Shown here: in pieces, positions 1 through 9,849 of the stretch
Numbering within the stretch: position 1 is the stretch's first letter
How the letters are laid out: each line of letters opens with the position of its first letter
Assembly: GCA_012934845.2 (NCBI GenBank)
Contig: WNNJ02003016.1
Span: forward strand, 62,001-126,000
Length of the DNA stretch: 64,000 nucleotides
Direction of reading: 5' to 3'
From: Pomphorhynchus laevis
Lineage: Eukaryota; Acanthocephala; Palaeacanthocephala; Echinorhynchida; Pomphorhynchidae
The notes under the pieces: model-generated
The model's database searches: none
What the model saw: only the letters and a program-made list of their open reading frames with translations
What the model was told of the DNA's origin: nothing
Translations under genes and position numbers: made by a program

Positions 1-55
1 TTACAATATAATGACAATTCGAGACACCTATTAAAAATATAATATAATTATATAT

Positions 56-310
56 TGTTAAATCGATGTAATTGTTTCTGGATGCGTTGTTAATGGTATT
101 GTTATGTCTCGTCATAATTCATTGTTCTCCCAGCTGCTGGCGAATGCAAAGCTGCAGTCAATTCACCGATGAAACGTTAACCGCTAACTTTACTGATGAA
201 ACATTAACCGCTATTTGACAGCATAACCGTATGTATAAAAACTTATTTTGTTCCGTCGTTTTGGCAGCAGTAAAAAACGTCGATTGTTAAATTTTGTCTT
301 TGCTCGTGTA
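56..310 (+). repeat. 5' LTR of the gag-protease element
   Basis: 255-bp repeat that matches 1481-1735 with one difference. It starts TGTTAAATCG and the shared sequence ends GTGTA. A TATA-like box is at 234-240. Confidence 0.88.
234..240 (+). promoter_or_regulatory. Putative LTR TATA box
   Basis: TATAAAA lies in the last third of the 5' LTR, 88 bases before the gag ATG at 328, and is repeated in the 3' LTR. The position suits an LTR promoter. There is no experimental support. Confidence 0.5.
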
Positions 311-327
311 ACAAGCTATTTCGGCTT

Positions 328-1449
328 ATGGATAAAGTGCGCTTTGGAGACCTTATTAAACCGTTTAACGGAGAATGCGATTTTGGAGCATGGTTGGAGC
401 GGGCGGAGATGATCGCAGACTTGCAAGCTGTTAAAAAGCTCGAAAAGTTTATTCCTCTATTCTTTGACGGACCGGCGTATGCGATTTATAGAAATTTGTC
501 AGCGGAACAAAAATCCGATTATTCTCAACTCAAAGCGGCCTTGCTGCGAGCATTTGGTACTACAGATTTTGATGCCTTTACGAAATATAATAATCGAGAA
601 TACCAAGAAGGCGAATCGTTGGACGCATATGCTGCAGATTTGGAAAGGTATGCAAACATCGTTAATCCAAATGTTGACAATTCTGCATGGATTCGTTGTA
701 AATTTGTATACGGTTTGCCATCAACTATCAAGGATATTATTTTGTCTTCCTGTGCCGTAGAGAATCTGAGATTATCGGATATATTATGCCGAGCACGTAC
801 GCTTATAACAACTGCCAATACGTCTGCTGGGTCCTGTTTTCTTACAACTACACATTCTCGCAAGCATATTGAACCAAGAGCACTGCGCTCGCATCAACGT
901 AAAGATGTCACATGTTTCCGTTGTGGTAAATCAGGACATATAGCGCGTTATTGTACACATTTCAAGGAGCGACGGTGCTATATTTGTGACGATCCTGGAC
1001 ATCTGGCACCTCAGTGCCCAAACAAGGAACATTCAAAAAAACATCGATGGGGAGGCACAGTATTAAGTGCTGCTGGTCTTCCCTGTCCCTCTGATGATGC
1101 ACTACCTACAATTAACGTGACAATAAATGGGCGTCTTGCGGTCGCACTTGTTGATACTGGTTGTTCGAGAAGTATTGTGTCGCGTCGACTTGTTACAGAT
1201 ATATTTAAACATCCTTTCCAGGATGTTAATGGCGCCACGTGGGTCACAATGATGAACGGAAATGCGGTGAAATGTTATGAAACCGGACAAATGGAAATTT
1301 CTATCGAAACGAGATCGGTGAATATACCGTGCCTATCTTCAGATATTGGTGGTCCATATCAGATGTTGTTGGGAATGGATGTGATCAAAAAGATTGGAGG
1401 TGTTTCTATTAATGATAACGGAGATGTGAAGTTTCCTTCGACTGGTTAA
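328..1449 (+). CDS. Gag-protease polyprotein, 373 aa
   Basis: One uninterrupted frame. Residues 1-160 resemble the capsid region of Ty3-type Gag (motifs FNGECDFGAWLERAE and FFDGPAYAIY). Two CCHC zinc knuckles follow at about 196-209 (CFRCGKSGHIARYC) and 217-230 (CYICDDPGHLAPQC), which in this family bind element RNA. A retropepsin domain starts near residue 262 with the active-site motif LVDTGCS (274-280) and has the later LLGMDVI strand (about 347-353). In the family the protein would form the particle and mature itself. Its position between near-identical LTRs and its open frame suggest recent mobility in trans. Family placement is by motif, not by alignment. Confidence 0.88.
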   Translation: MDKVRFGDLIKPFNGECDFGAWLERAEMIADLQAVKKLEKFIPLFFDGPAYAIYRNLSAEQKSDYSQLKAALLRAFGTTDFDAFTKYNNREYQEGESLDAYAADLERYANIVNPNVDNSAWIRCKFVYGLPSTIKDIILSSCAVENLRLSDILCRARTLITTANTSAGSCFLTTTHSRKHIEPRALRSHQRKDVTCFRCGKSGHIARYCTHFKERRCYICDDPGHLAPQCPNKEHSKKHRWGGTVLSAAGLPCPSDDALPTINVTINGRLAVALVDTGCSRSIVSRRLVTDIFKHPFQDVNGATWVTMMNGNAVKCYETGQMEISIETRSVNIPCLSSDIGGPYQMLLGMDVIKKIGGVSINDNGDVKFPSTG

Positions 1450-1480
1450 TTATTTTCGTGATTGGAAGATCAGGCGGAGG

Positions 1481-1735
1481 TGTTAAATCGATGTAATTGT
1501 TTCTGGATGCGTTGTTAATGGTATTGTTATATCTCGTCATAATTCATTGTTCTCCCAGCTGCTGGCGAATGCAAAGCTGCAGTCAATTCACCGATGAAAC
1601 GTTAACCGCTAACTTTACTGATGAAACATTAACCGCTATTTGACAGCATAACCGTATGTATAAAAACTTATTTTGTTCCGTCGTTTTGGCAGCAGTAAAA
1701 AACGTCGATTGTTAAATTTTGTCTTTGCTCGTGTA
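1481..1735 (+). repeat. 3' LTR of the gag-protease element
   Basis: Second copy of the 255-bp LTR, preceded by a purine-rich tract. One mismatch to the 5' copy. Confidence 0.88.
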
Positions 1736-1919
1736 TAATGCGTTAAATTAATGAAATTTTAGGAATTGCAACTATTTGGAACGATATTGGCTTTCAAAAT
1801 CGTTGTAATAATTAAATAGATGCATATTTTAAACTAGATTACTATAAAAAATACCATAAACAGAAAATAGTAAAATATATAAATCAACACAATAATATAA
1901 AGAATAAATTTAAACTCTT

Positions 1920-2110
1920 AATCGGCAAATTTTTATGGATGGATAATAAATATACTTTGTATTATAATAAGATACTATATAATCAAATTTAATCAGAGGA
2001 AATACGTCCTTAGCACGTATTTGGCCCCGCTGTTATGTTCTGTAGAGGAATTAGGGTCCGAAACCTGATAGCATAGCAGTTCCTTCAGATTATTAAAAAC
2101 CTTTAATATA
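1920..2110 (+). mobile_element. Terminal fragment of the N-GIY-YIG Penelope-like element
   Basis: This stretch matches the 3' part of the PLE at 25,230-25,410: the end of the coding region, then the structured terminal repeat with GGCCCCGCTG, AGAGGAATTAGGG, CGAAACCTGATAGCATAGCAG and TTCCTTCAGATT. The match fades after 2,110. It is an old truncated copy. Confidence 0.75.
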
Positions 2111-2389
2111 ATACACAGTAATTATCCTGCAACATTGTATATTATATATTAAAAACGGGGCTTGTAAAAATGCTGAGTTATAAAATTTCTTTTGAAAATT
2201 AGGATATTTCCAGTCGGTATCAGAAATATCATTCCATCCTATACCCTTACTTTCATCAATCACTAAGATTTTAGAGAAATGCTTAATGCATCGTATTGAA
2301 TGACAGTGTTCGACTTATTAATATCCTAATCAATTTGACTTTCGTCTTGATGGTACAAAGACCCTGATAACAATCAACGAATTTAATAC

Positions 2390-3330
2390 TCGCCAATTTC
2401 CATATGTTTAATGCAATCAGATCTCTGGAAGGCATTTGACACTATTAGACCAAAATTACTATCGCAAAAATTGGCGAAAAATGGTTACTCTTGATTGCAG
2501 ATTAAGGTTTTGGCCTCATACCTTTGGAATCGAAAACAGTTTATTTACCATGAGATGGTTGAATCATCGTAGCATGAACAACACTTAGGTTTATCACCTT
2601 TGTTGTTTACAGTGTTTGTGGATGACTTTAAAATTTATTGTGATTCCATCATCTGCGTAAACTACGCTGGTGACATATAGACATCGCGCCATTGGTCTTC
2701 GCATATATTAACATCATCTGACGGTTGGTTGGTAAAGAAGTATCTAATATTCTTGCATTGACATGTTCCAACAGCCTTCGATTAAATCTTATTAAATCTT
2801 AGATCAGCCGCTTTGCTATTAAATCAATTAAATCAATAATAAATTCGATGGACAGTTTTGGATTAACTCGAGACAATACAAGCGACATCTTAGGTGTCAT
2901 TTAAATCCACCTATCATGGTCGTATCCGTAAACAAAGTTAAGAGCAAATGTGCTTCTAGGCCATTTCTTCTTCACAAACTAAAATAACTGCAATTATCAT
3001 ACTTCCAGATAGTAGCCGTGTACAATACTATAACTTATCACCTACAGCTTTCGCTTTTCGCCAATATTTCAGAGTCATGTCTTTCAAAATCCAGAGCTAT
3101 TCACTCTGCCGGTCAACGCATCTGCAATATAGAACTCGAAGATTTGGATATAATACTTTAAAGGATATTAACTAAATTAGCAAACGATAAGCTATTCATT
3201 CGACAAACATTTACTCTACATAATCTCTTTAAAATTACTTATTCGTACAAATAAGCAATTTCTACGTTCAAAGATACACTTAGACAAAGCAGTGAAAAGT
3301 TTTCTGTATCGTGATTTAAGTCAATGCTGA
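2390..3330 (+). pseudogene. Decayed CR1-like LINE, reverse transcriptase to 3' end
   Basis: Conceptual translation in shifting frames gives RT-like pieces: DLWKAFDTIRPKLLSQKLAKNG near 2,420, SYLWNRKQFIYHE near 2,520, a SPLLFTVFVDDFKIY stretch near 2,600, and NKVKSKCASRPFLLHKLK with LQLSYFQIVAVYNT near 2,930-3,020. Order and spacing match the fingers, palm and thumb regions of CR1-type LINE reverse transcriptases. Several stops and frame changes interrupt it, so it is dead. The fragment at the right window edge (63,481-64,000) is of a related type. Confidence 0.6.
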
Positions 3331-3494
3331 ATTTGCTCTGTGTTATAATATATTATTATTATTTTTCATTGTGATTTCGTAAAATATGTTGTCATGTGCA
3401 TCTGGTAGTCGCTCGAGCAATGCCATAGTTGCCATCCATTTTATCTTCGCCAAGAAAAGCATTCAATTAAATTAGATTTTTAAGCTGAAATCGG

Positions 3495-3529
3495 ATTTTT
3501 GGCGTGACTGAGCAGTCGCGCCAAAAATA
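3495..3529 (+). repeat. Short hairpin
   Basis: Arms TTTTTGGCGTGACTG and CAGTCGCGCCAAAAA form a nearly perfect 15-bp stem with a 2-nt loop. No role is evident. Confidence 0.45.
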
Positions 3530-3760
3530 GACCACCCCTCATGACCTAATTCGTTTGCGGATAGACGAATATACGTTGCTTAGGAGAAGGTTCAACTTTG
3601 ATACTATCAGAGTGACCTTCTTACAGCCAACTATCCACTGTTCTTCCGAATTGGTAATGAGAGTTTGACCGAATTTAATTCCTACCTCTCATAGCAAGCT
3701 ACCGCGATCCTTTCGACTACCTATGAAGGTCGAATATAGAATCCCAATCCAACAAAACTC

Positions 3761-4174
3761 ATGGTCCTAGCTAAAATGCTATACATTACTAATCTCTCTG
3801 TTTCCGCCAGACAGGCCCTCTCGAATGAATACTGGATCACTAGATATAGGTTCCAGCTGAGCAGGGATAAGGCGAGCCATGCTCACCTCAATCTGTCTCA
3901 GTCTTCATTTTGGAAGATACTCAAGAATGAGAAGTTTGTCTGGTGGAAGGATAGGACTGTGGTTTGGATTGGGATCATTGGCCTTGACAGAGTATTAGAA
4001 GAGTCACTATCCCTATATAACTATGGAGCCACTCAATATCCCCAATCAACCCTGCCTTGGGATGACTTCAGAAGCAGGGACTTATCTGTTAAAGATATCC
4101 TTAATCCTGGAGTCCAATTCCGGGCATCTCTAAATCCGTCCCTCCCCTACCTTTTCAGGTCTGTCATCTTTTGA
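3761..4174 (+). CDS. Unidentified frame, probably part of LINE-R
   Basis: An open frame of 137 residues that I do not recognise. It contains tryptophan-rich stretches (FWKILKNEKFVWWKDRTVVWIG) and lies directly upstream of the LINE-R reverse transcriptase remains at 4,240-5,040, so it may be a pre-RT portion of that LINE. It has no signal peptide or obvious membrane segment. A host exon is possible but I see no convincing splice signals. Low certainty. Confidence 0.3.
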   Translation: MVLAKMLYITNLSVSARQALSNEYWITRYRFQLSRDKASHAHLNLSQSSFWKILKNEKFVWWKDRTVVWIGIIGLDRVLEESLSLYNYGATQYPQSTLPWDDFRSRDLSVKDILNPGVQFRASLNPSLPYLFRSVIF

Positions 4175-4239
4175 CAGCTGATCAAAGAAGAGAAGTGGTC
4201 GTCACAATGCTTTTAGCCTCACCATCCGATGTAGCCGGC

Positions 4240-5040
4240 ATCAATATTAGTCGTAGATTTTTTTACCCAACCGTAGTCCGGTTTCATGTCCTAAAGATCT
4301 GCGGCCCATTTCGATTCAAAACTCCCTCATTTATATCTACGAAAAAGCGCTTGCGCGTAAAATCCGCATTATTTAAGTAGGCGTAATTTGATCCAATCGA
4401 GTTTTCATGGGTTTGTCAAAGGACGCTCGGTCCATTCAGCAATAGGTGAAGTGCATCAGTTTTGTCTGTATAATAGCCATCAACTAGCTGTGGCTGTTTT
4501 CCTTGACTTTTCTGCTGCATTTGACAGCATTTTCATTCATGTTGTTATCTCATCTATCAGGTCCCTCGGGTTGCCTGCAAGAATTATTAGCAGGGTGGAA
4601 ATATTACTGTATACTAAGCGGTTATACTATAAAGACGATCCTGATGCACATCAGTTCTATCCTATTACAGGTGTTCCACAAGGCTCCCCACTTTCTCCAA
4701 TCTTATATCTTGATGCCTCTATTAAACTTTAGTTTAAATTTAAACGAGATCAACATCTCGTGGTATACGCTGATGATAACACATCCCTGTTTTCTAGACG
4801 CAGGTGCAAAGATGTAGTCTCGGACATCAGCCGTTTCCTTTTAAGATTAAAAGATCAGTTACCCTCATCCAAACTTGTTTTAAACTCCGAAAAATCTCAG
4901 ATAGTTGTCTTTAATAGCGTTCCTGTTACCAAAAAGAAACATAAGAGACTAGCACTCTCTGCAATCTCCTCCATTTTGCAGCCTCAGAACAGCTTTACCG
5001 TCATCATTCACACGGGCCTGGGAATTTTCAGCATTTGATT
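4240..5040 (+). pseudogene. LINE-R copy A, reverse transcriptase domain
   Basis: Pieces of a non-LTR reverse transcriptase in several frames. 4,388-4,732 encodes FHGFVKGRSVHSAIGEVHQFC, then AVFLDFSAAFDSI (first catalytic Asp) and ITGVPQGSPLSPILY. 4,760-5,038 encodes VVYADDNTSLFSRRRCKDVVSDI, which includes the catalytic YADD. The same family occurs at 16.6-18.1 kb, 19.2-20.3 kb, 28.3 kb (reverse) and 52.1-53.0 kb (reverse). Frame changes between the pieces make this copy inactive. It breaks off near 5,040 and matching 3' sequence resumes at 5,832. Confidence 0.75.
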
Positions 5041-5368
5041 CAGGAATACCACTGAATAACACATTATAGGAACAGTCAGATCTAAGATGATTATAATTGA
5101 GAGGTGCATAGTTTGATGCAACGTTTTGATGCAACGTTCAAACATTATGTGCAAATTATTTATTATCAATCCATAAAATTTTTGTTAAATTACTACAAAT
5201 TGCTATTAAGCTTACCAAGACCATCTACTAATCTATACCCTATTACGATATTAAGCCAGTAATAGAAACCAATGACTTTCTAATTTCAACAAATAATTCG
5301 TACGGCCACGAACAGTCCCGTAGATGAACATATATATTGAAACTATCCATTTATTTCTTAGTTTAGTT

Positions 5369-5556
5369 TTGTAAATATACAGTAACAAATAAATTAGTTT
5401 TATTCCAAAAATTACAAAATTTCGATAGTTCCTCATATCATTTCAGAAGATGATAGAAAGAGCTATTAATCATCCACTGCAGATAATAGCAGAAACTTTC
5501 GAATATATTGTAATTTTTGAAATAAAACTAATTTATTTGTTCCTGTAAATTTATAA
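5369..5556. mobile_element. Foldback (inverted-repeat) element
   Basis: Left arm 5,369-5,432 and right arm 5,492-5,556 are inverted copies of about 62 bp (shared core AACAAATAAATTAGTTTTAT) around a ~60-bp spacer. There is no coding capacity. It separates the LINE-R RT piece from the LINE-R tail, so it probably inserted there together with other sequence. Confidence 0.6.
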
Positions 5557-5831
5557 AACTATAAAAGATGTACGTATTATTTTTTCGGAATAAGCAAATA
5601 TGACAAAGCAACCAATGTTGTGCAGATTATCGATCTTGATCTTATTACGCAAAATAAAACTGACGGAACAGTATCGTTTTGTTAAATAACTTACACTTCC
5701 TTAAAGTTCATAATGACAAAACAATTAAGCAGATGAAAAAAGAAAATGTAAGGCAATGTGTTGGGATAAACATCTTATAAAATCATTGTATATAATTGTA
5801 TATCATTGTATATCATTGTAAAATCATGTAT

Positions 5832-6320
5832 ATTCACGAGTCGAGGAAAATACCTGGGGTTCACTGTTACGGTGAACTGGTCGGCGAAAGCCGACCTGGA
5901 TAGACTTAAACGTATCCTGAAGAGAGTCAGGTGGGCCCTGAAATGGGCACAGCATCTGTCATTGAATGAAAAAACCCAAGTGCGTCTCTAGGGTACTTGA
6001 GCTATCTCGGAAATAGTCTTTTTCTCAATAAGGCGTCCCCCAGAGCAAAGACTAAGGTTTCTCATGCTCCTCATCTCGAGATTACCGGGCATAGTCCGCC
6101 TCGATTAAATTCTTTGGGGGGGGTGAAAGACCTCAGGTCGTTCAGTCGCAGAGCGGCGTTTTAGATTGGCTGGAGGGCTCAAATCCCACTGGAACTAAGG
6201 CCGTAACGATTCATAAAGGCATGTTTCTGGATCTGGTTTATGACATTTTTACTTAACTAAATTTCTTTTTAATGTATCTCTTATTTATTGGTTATATTTA
6301 TTCTGTTAACAAAATTCTTA
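5832..6320 (+). pseudogene. LINE-R copy A, C-terminal region and 3' UTR
   Basis: Translates to SRGKYLGFTVTVNWSAK, RLKRILKRV, AQHLSLNEKTQVRL and later RRPPEQRLRF, the thumb and C-terminal part shared by all LINE-R copies, followed by the family's 3' UTR (tcagtcgcagagcggcg and the T-rich tail). Internal stops make it inactive. Confidence 0.7.
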
Positions 6321-6332
6321 TCTTATCTTATT

Positions 6333-6468
6333 TTTGCCAGCTTAGATAGTTACCATCTATTTTATCTTTGCCAGCTTGGATAGTTGACATCCATTTTATC
6401 TTTGCCAGCTTAGATATTTGCCATCCATTTTAGCTTTGCCAGCTTAGATAGTTTCCATCCATTTTATT
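6333..6468. repeat. 34-bp minisatellite, four units
   Basis: Four units start at 6,333, 6,367, 6,401 and 6,435, exactly 34 bp apart, each beginning TTTGCCAGCTT followed by a variant of gatagttgccatccattt. A diverged single unit is seen near 3,425-3,455. Confidence 0.85.
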
Positions 6469-6479
6469 ATTGTTATTGT

Positions 6480-7030
6480 AATTTTTGTAATTTGTAACAT
6501 AAAATGTAACATATTGTATTGTATTTTATAAATTATTGTCGAATAATTCAATATAATTTAAATATATATTTAATACATAATATGCTAAAATTCAAATATT
6601 CAATTAATTGAATATCCCAATATTCATAGACATTCAAATATTATATACAAATGTTAGGAGAAACTCATTTTAGAATCAAACAATTTGTATAATCTTTCAC
6701 TATTAAATGATCGTATACCTGGACAGACTTTTCAATGTTGCTGATCAAATCCATTACAAATTTAGACGTTTTGGATTCATTCTGAATGTCAAAGTATATA
6801 CTTGGTTCAATTTCACTGGATGCGCAGATAAGCTAGAACGACTGTATCTAATATATTATTGAACAATTAAATGTTAAATATAGTAAAATATCGGAGCCTA
6901 AATTTAAATTAGTGAATATATAATGCAATTAGTAATGTTAGTTTGGTACAACCTAATATTTTTCAAGCATAAAATGCTGTTTTGAAACACAAACTATATG
7001 CTTATCACATAAAGGCTATCAACTGTTATT
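6480..7030. other. AT-rich stretch, no gene seen
   Basis: Low-complexity A/T sequence with short open frames only. No recognisable element apart from the edges. Confidence 0.5.
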
Positions 7031-7312
7031 CATTTTTGCCTGATCGCACATGGTGATTTCGCAACAGAAACCAGCTACGGTATTATTCTTTCATTACTAA
7101 CACTCCATATATCTTGACTTACAACATGCTAGATTTTAGACTGACATTGCTCTTATTTCGTCCACCACTGACGTGCAATGGTACACTCGGACTCATCAGA
7201 AGACTGGGTACTGCTGTAGGAACCTTTTGAACAATATTTGCACTTTCAGCTTCGAAACTAGGTTCTTTCGATCGGTGGATGCCTTAACGGCTAGGCTAAC
7301 CATCCAGTACAT
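7031..7312 (-). mobile_element. tRNA-like SINE, copy 1
   Basis: About 280 bp that recurs at 32,266-32,542 and partly at 32,840-32,925. Read on the minus strand it starts with a tRNA-like head: a box-A-like TAGCCTAGCCGTTAAGGC near 7,300 and a box-B-like AGTTTCGAAGC (7,249-7,259). Copy 2 keeps a better box B (GATTCGAATC). Spacing of the two boxes suits a polymerase III promoter. The body does not match the LINEs in this window, so the partner LINE is unknown. Confidence 0.6.
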
Positions 7313-7319
7313 AACTGGA

Positions 7320-8203
7320 AGTAGCTTATAAGTTGATTTTCATTTATACTTGCAATAAACATTATTTTATATCCAAAAATATATAAAATATAGAAAATAT
7401 ATAAATATATATATTTTTTATAAATATAAAAAACAGCTACGTATCACTCCTTCATAACAATCATCCATACACCTTAAGGTGAATGGAGTTGGACGAATCC
7501 TTTTTATAACGTAAAAATTTCGTACCTTTTGTGCAACCAAAGCATATTAATATAAGTTTCAATCAATTTAAAATACCTTTCCGCAAATTTTAAATATAGC
7601 TTCAAGTTCCTTGTTGATGAAATTGGTATCTGGTAAGCGTACATCATTTATCTTTATTACATCATTTTTCTTTATCTAAAAGAAATAAATTTCAATCCCA
7701 CTTAACTGAAAAGTCGACATCAGCTTTCTACTTAAACCCTCAGGCATCATTTTTTAAATGTTGACCATCAAAACTATGGAAAGAAGGAAAACAACAAAAT
7801 CAGCGCGATAAAGCAAACGGAAAACTAAAATTCAATGATTGAAATTGTTTAAACACAAAACCGATAATAAATTAATAAGTTTAAACGATTATATTATTAA
7901 ACTAATTCATGTTATTTAAAACTTATATTTTCAAATTAATTTATATTAAAAAGCTATAATAGTTAAAAATAAATATTTTTTAAATTTAAATCAACTTAAT
8001 AATCAATTTAAATATTGATTATTTGCTTAATTATCGGCTTAATAACCGATTATTTTCATTGCTTAAACTTAGAATTCAAAATATATGAATAGTTATATTC
8101 ATATTTTCTAACTATATTCTTTAGTTATATATTAAAAGCTATAGCTAGAGTTAAAATTATGTAAATTAAATAAATAAGATATATATTAGATATATATTAT
8201 ATA
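7320..8203. other. AT-rich stretch, no gene seen
   Basis: Runs of A/T with several imperfect palindromes around 7,870-8,110. No coding or RNA feature recognised. Confidence 0.5.
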
Positions 8204-8500
8204 CAAAGGAAACAGCCCAGCCACCTCAGTGGACAAATAAATAAATTAGAGGTTTGATTCAACCAGGACTGTCTATTACACCTATCTGTTTCTCTTGTTT
8301 TTCATGTGTATACATTGTATTGCTGCAACTTATGTGGCTTCTCAAAACCCAAACGGTACGCCTTCTTGCAGTGTAGAAGCATGAAATTATCTGTATATAA
8401 AGAGAAGCAAATAGGTGTAATAGACAGTCCTAGTTGAATCAAACCTCTAATTTATTTATTGGTCTTCTGAAGATCCTAGGCGGCGGTGCTGTTTCCTTTG
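8204..8500. mobile_element. MITE with ~90-bp terminal inverted repeats
   Basis: The ends are inverted copies starting CAAAGGAAACAGC and ending GCTGTTTCCTTTG. The arms extend to about 8,287 on the left and from about 8,407 on the right. The element is flanked by TA on both sides (8,202-8,203 and 8,501-8,502), as expected for Tc1/mariner-type integration. The ~120-bp centre has no coding potential. Confidence 0.7.
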
Positions 8501-8915
8501 TAATTTATTAAATTGGTCATTTAGTGATCCTGATCCTACTTATGAGTGCTGCCGGCTGATGGTAGCCGGCGGCACTCATAAGTAGGATGAACTATCATCA
8601 GTCGTTTCGGCTGCCTTATTATATATTAAAAAGACATCTCAGAGAATTTGCAAACGTGGTAACATGGGCATAGCCTCTTTAAACTAAACATGTTAGTTTT
8701 AAACTGTGCTCTTTGGAGCACAGTTAAACACAATCTGATTTAAAATTATAAAAATGTATCCTTCAAAGGGCCTTGTGAGAAAGCAAGCAACGAGAGCAAG
8801 TAAAATTCCTGCTGAAAAATTATGATGATCCGGAAATCACATGGTCAGCTAAGGAGGCTAGGCCCATGCTAGAACGTTAGCAAATTCTCGGAAATGCCTT
8901 TTTAATATATCATAA

Positions 8916-8990
8916 GGCAGCCGAAACGACTGATGGTAGTTCACCCTACTGATGAGTGCTGCCGGCTACCATCAGCTCGTCTAGGAGTGA
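8916..8990 (+). ncRNA. Hammerhead-like motif in permuted strand order, unit 1
   Basis: Segments in order: GGCAGCC, GAAA, ACGACTGATGGTAG, TTCACCCTA, CTGATGA (8,949-8,955), GTGCTGCC, CTACCATCAGCTCGT, C, TAGGAGTGA. All three hammerhead helices can be paired: II is GTGCTGCC with GGCAGCC (one bulge), III is ACGACTGATGGTAG with CTACCATCAGCTCGT (one bulge), I is TAGGAGTGA with TTCACCCTA (one bulge). The predicted cleavage triplet is GTC, cut after 8,981. The strands are not in the canonical cyclic order, so a single unit cannot fold into a simple hammerhead. Cleavage is unproven. Confidence 0.5.
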
Positions 8991-9274
8991 TAAGGAAGTC
9001 TGCTCTACTTGTAATCGAACTCCGGTTTTTGGCAACATTTACAATTATAAAACTGAAGCTTATTAGCTCCCGGAGCACAGTTTAATACAATCGGATTTAA
9101 AATTATAAAAATGTATCCTTCGAAGAATCCTGTGAAAAAGCAGGAAACGACAGCAAGTAAAATTCCTGCTGAATAAAATTAGGATGATCCGTAAAGCACA
9201 TGGTTAGTTTAAGGAGGCTAGGTCCTTGCTACCACGTTAGCAAATTCTTGGAGATGCCTTTTAATATATCACAA

Positions 9275-9349
9275 GGCAGCCGAAACGATTGATGGTAGTT
9301 CACCCTACTGATGAGTGCTGCCGGCTACCATCAGATCATCTAGGAGTGA
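9275..9349 (+). ncRNA. Hammerhead-like motif in permuted strand order, unit 2
   Basis: Same segment order as unit 1, with GAAA at 9,282-9,285, CTGATGA at 9,308-9,314 and the cleavage C at 9,340. Helices I and II are unchanged. Helix III has a mismatch next to the core (the triplet is ATC here). Both units could together supply strands in canonical order. Confidence 0.45.
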
Positions 9350-9367
9350 TAAGGGTGTCTGCTCTAC

Positions 9368-9547
9368 CACAAAGTGAAAGATATATATATTTTTTTAATT
9401 AGAACGTTTCAGCCTTCGTATGTCAACACATATTTATTATTGAACAATTAATTGATGTGTTGATTAATTAATTGATGTGTTGACTGACGAAGGCTAGTGG
9501 CCTAAACGTTTTAATTTAAAAAGAATATATGTATCTTTCACTTTGTG
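9368..9547. mobile_element. Small inverted-repeat element with hammerhead relic
   Basis: Ends are inverted copies of CACAAAGTGAAAGATA, and the inner arms share cgtttcagccttcgt-like sequence. The right arm contains CTGACGA (9,484-9,490), then AGGC-TAGTG-GCCT as a 4-bp stem-loop, then AAAC. The left arm (minus strand) retains GAAAC (9,406-9,410). Together they look like descendants of a hammerhead core (CTGANGA, stem II, GAAA). Nothing is encoded. Confidence 0.55.
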
Positions 9548-9744
9548 TCAGTTTCTTTTACATTCGTTATATATATTCTTATTTATTTAATTTTAATTTT
9601 AACACTAACTAAAGTTATCAATATATATATTATATATGTGAATCGCCTGATATGGATAGAGATTGTCTGATAAGCAAGTTTCTAGTTTACGAGCTATTTG
9701 ACACGAACTTGAGCCATTTATCGGAAATGCTATTTTTCAAAAGT

Positions 9745-9812
9745 CACGTAGGCAGCCGAACTGTCAGCGAGATGGCTCATACTACTGATGAGCGCTGCCA
9801 GTCATGCTGATC
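9745..9812 (+). repeat. Diverged third copy of the hammerhead-like repeat
   Basis: Contains GGCAGCC (9,751-9,757), GAA, CTGATGA (9,785-9,791) and GCGCTGCC in the same arrangement. Helix II is preserved by pairing; the helix III and I partners are eroded. Confidence 0.5.
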
Positions 9813-9849
9813 GTTGAGTGCACTTCAGTTAATTACCGACATCAGCTTT

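Larger units (their letters stand above)
56..1735 (+). mobile_element. Young LTR retrotransposon with gag and protease only
   Basis: Two direct repeats of 255 bp (56-310 and 1481-1735) flank one open frame. I count a single mismatch between them, so the insertion is very recent. Both repeats begin TGTTAAATCG, and a purine-rich stretch (caggcggagg) lies immediately before the 3' repeat, as expected for a polypurine tract. The internal region holds only a gag-protease gene, with no room for reverse transcriptase, RNase H or integrase, so it must depend on enzymes from elsewhere. It looks whole for what it contains. Gag and protease resemble Ty3/gypsy types. I could not define a clean target-site duplication. 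Confidence 0.88.
8505..9366 (+). repeat. Tandem ~359-bp repeat with hammerhead-like core
   Basis: Two head-to-tail units (CTGATGA at 8,949-8,955 and 9,308-9,314, 359 bp apart), preceded by an inverted partial copy at 8,520-8,632. Each unit carries CCGAAAC, 22 nt, CTGATGA, then GTGCTGCC. Around 8,525-8,580 a 25-bp near-perfect palindrome is formed by the inverted copy. There is also an ~80-bp inverted repeat pair (8,594-8,680 and 8,852-8,935). No protein is encoded. Size, tandem layout and ribozyme motif recall the small circular-RNA retroelements called retrozymes. That comparison is inference. Confidence 0.65.

Noticed and set aside
6333-6468. CRISPR-like array
   Set aside because: Units are contiguous 34-bp tandem repeats with no unique spacers, in a eukaryotic context. 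It is a minisatellite.
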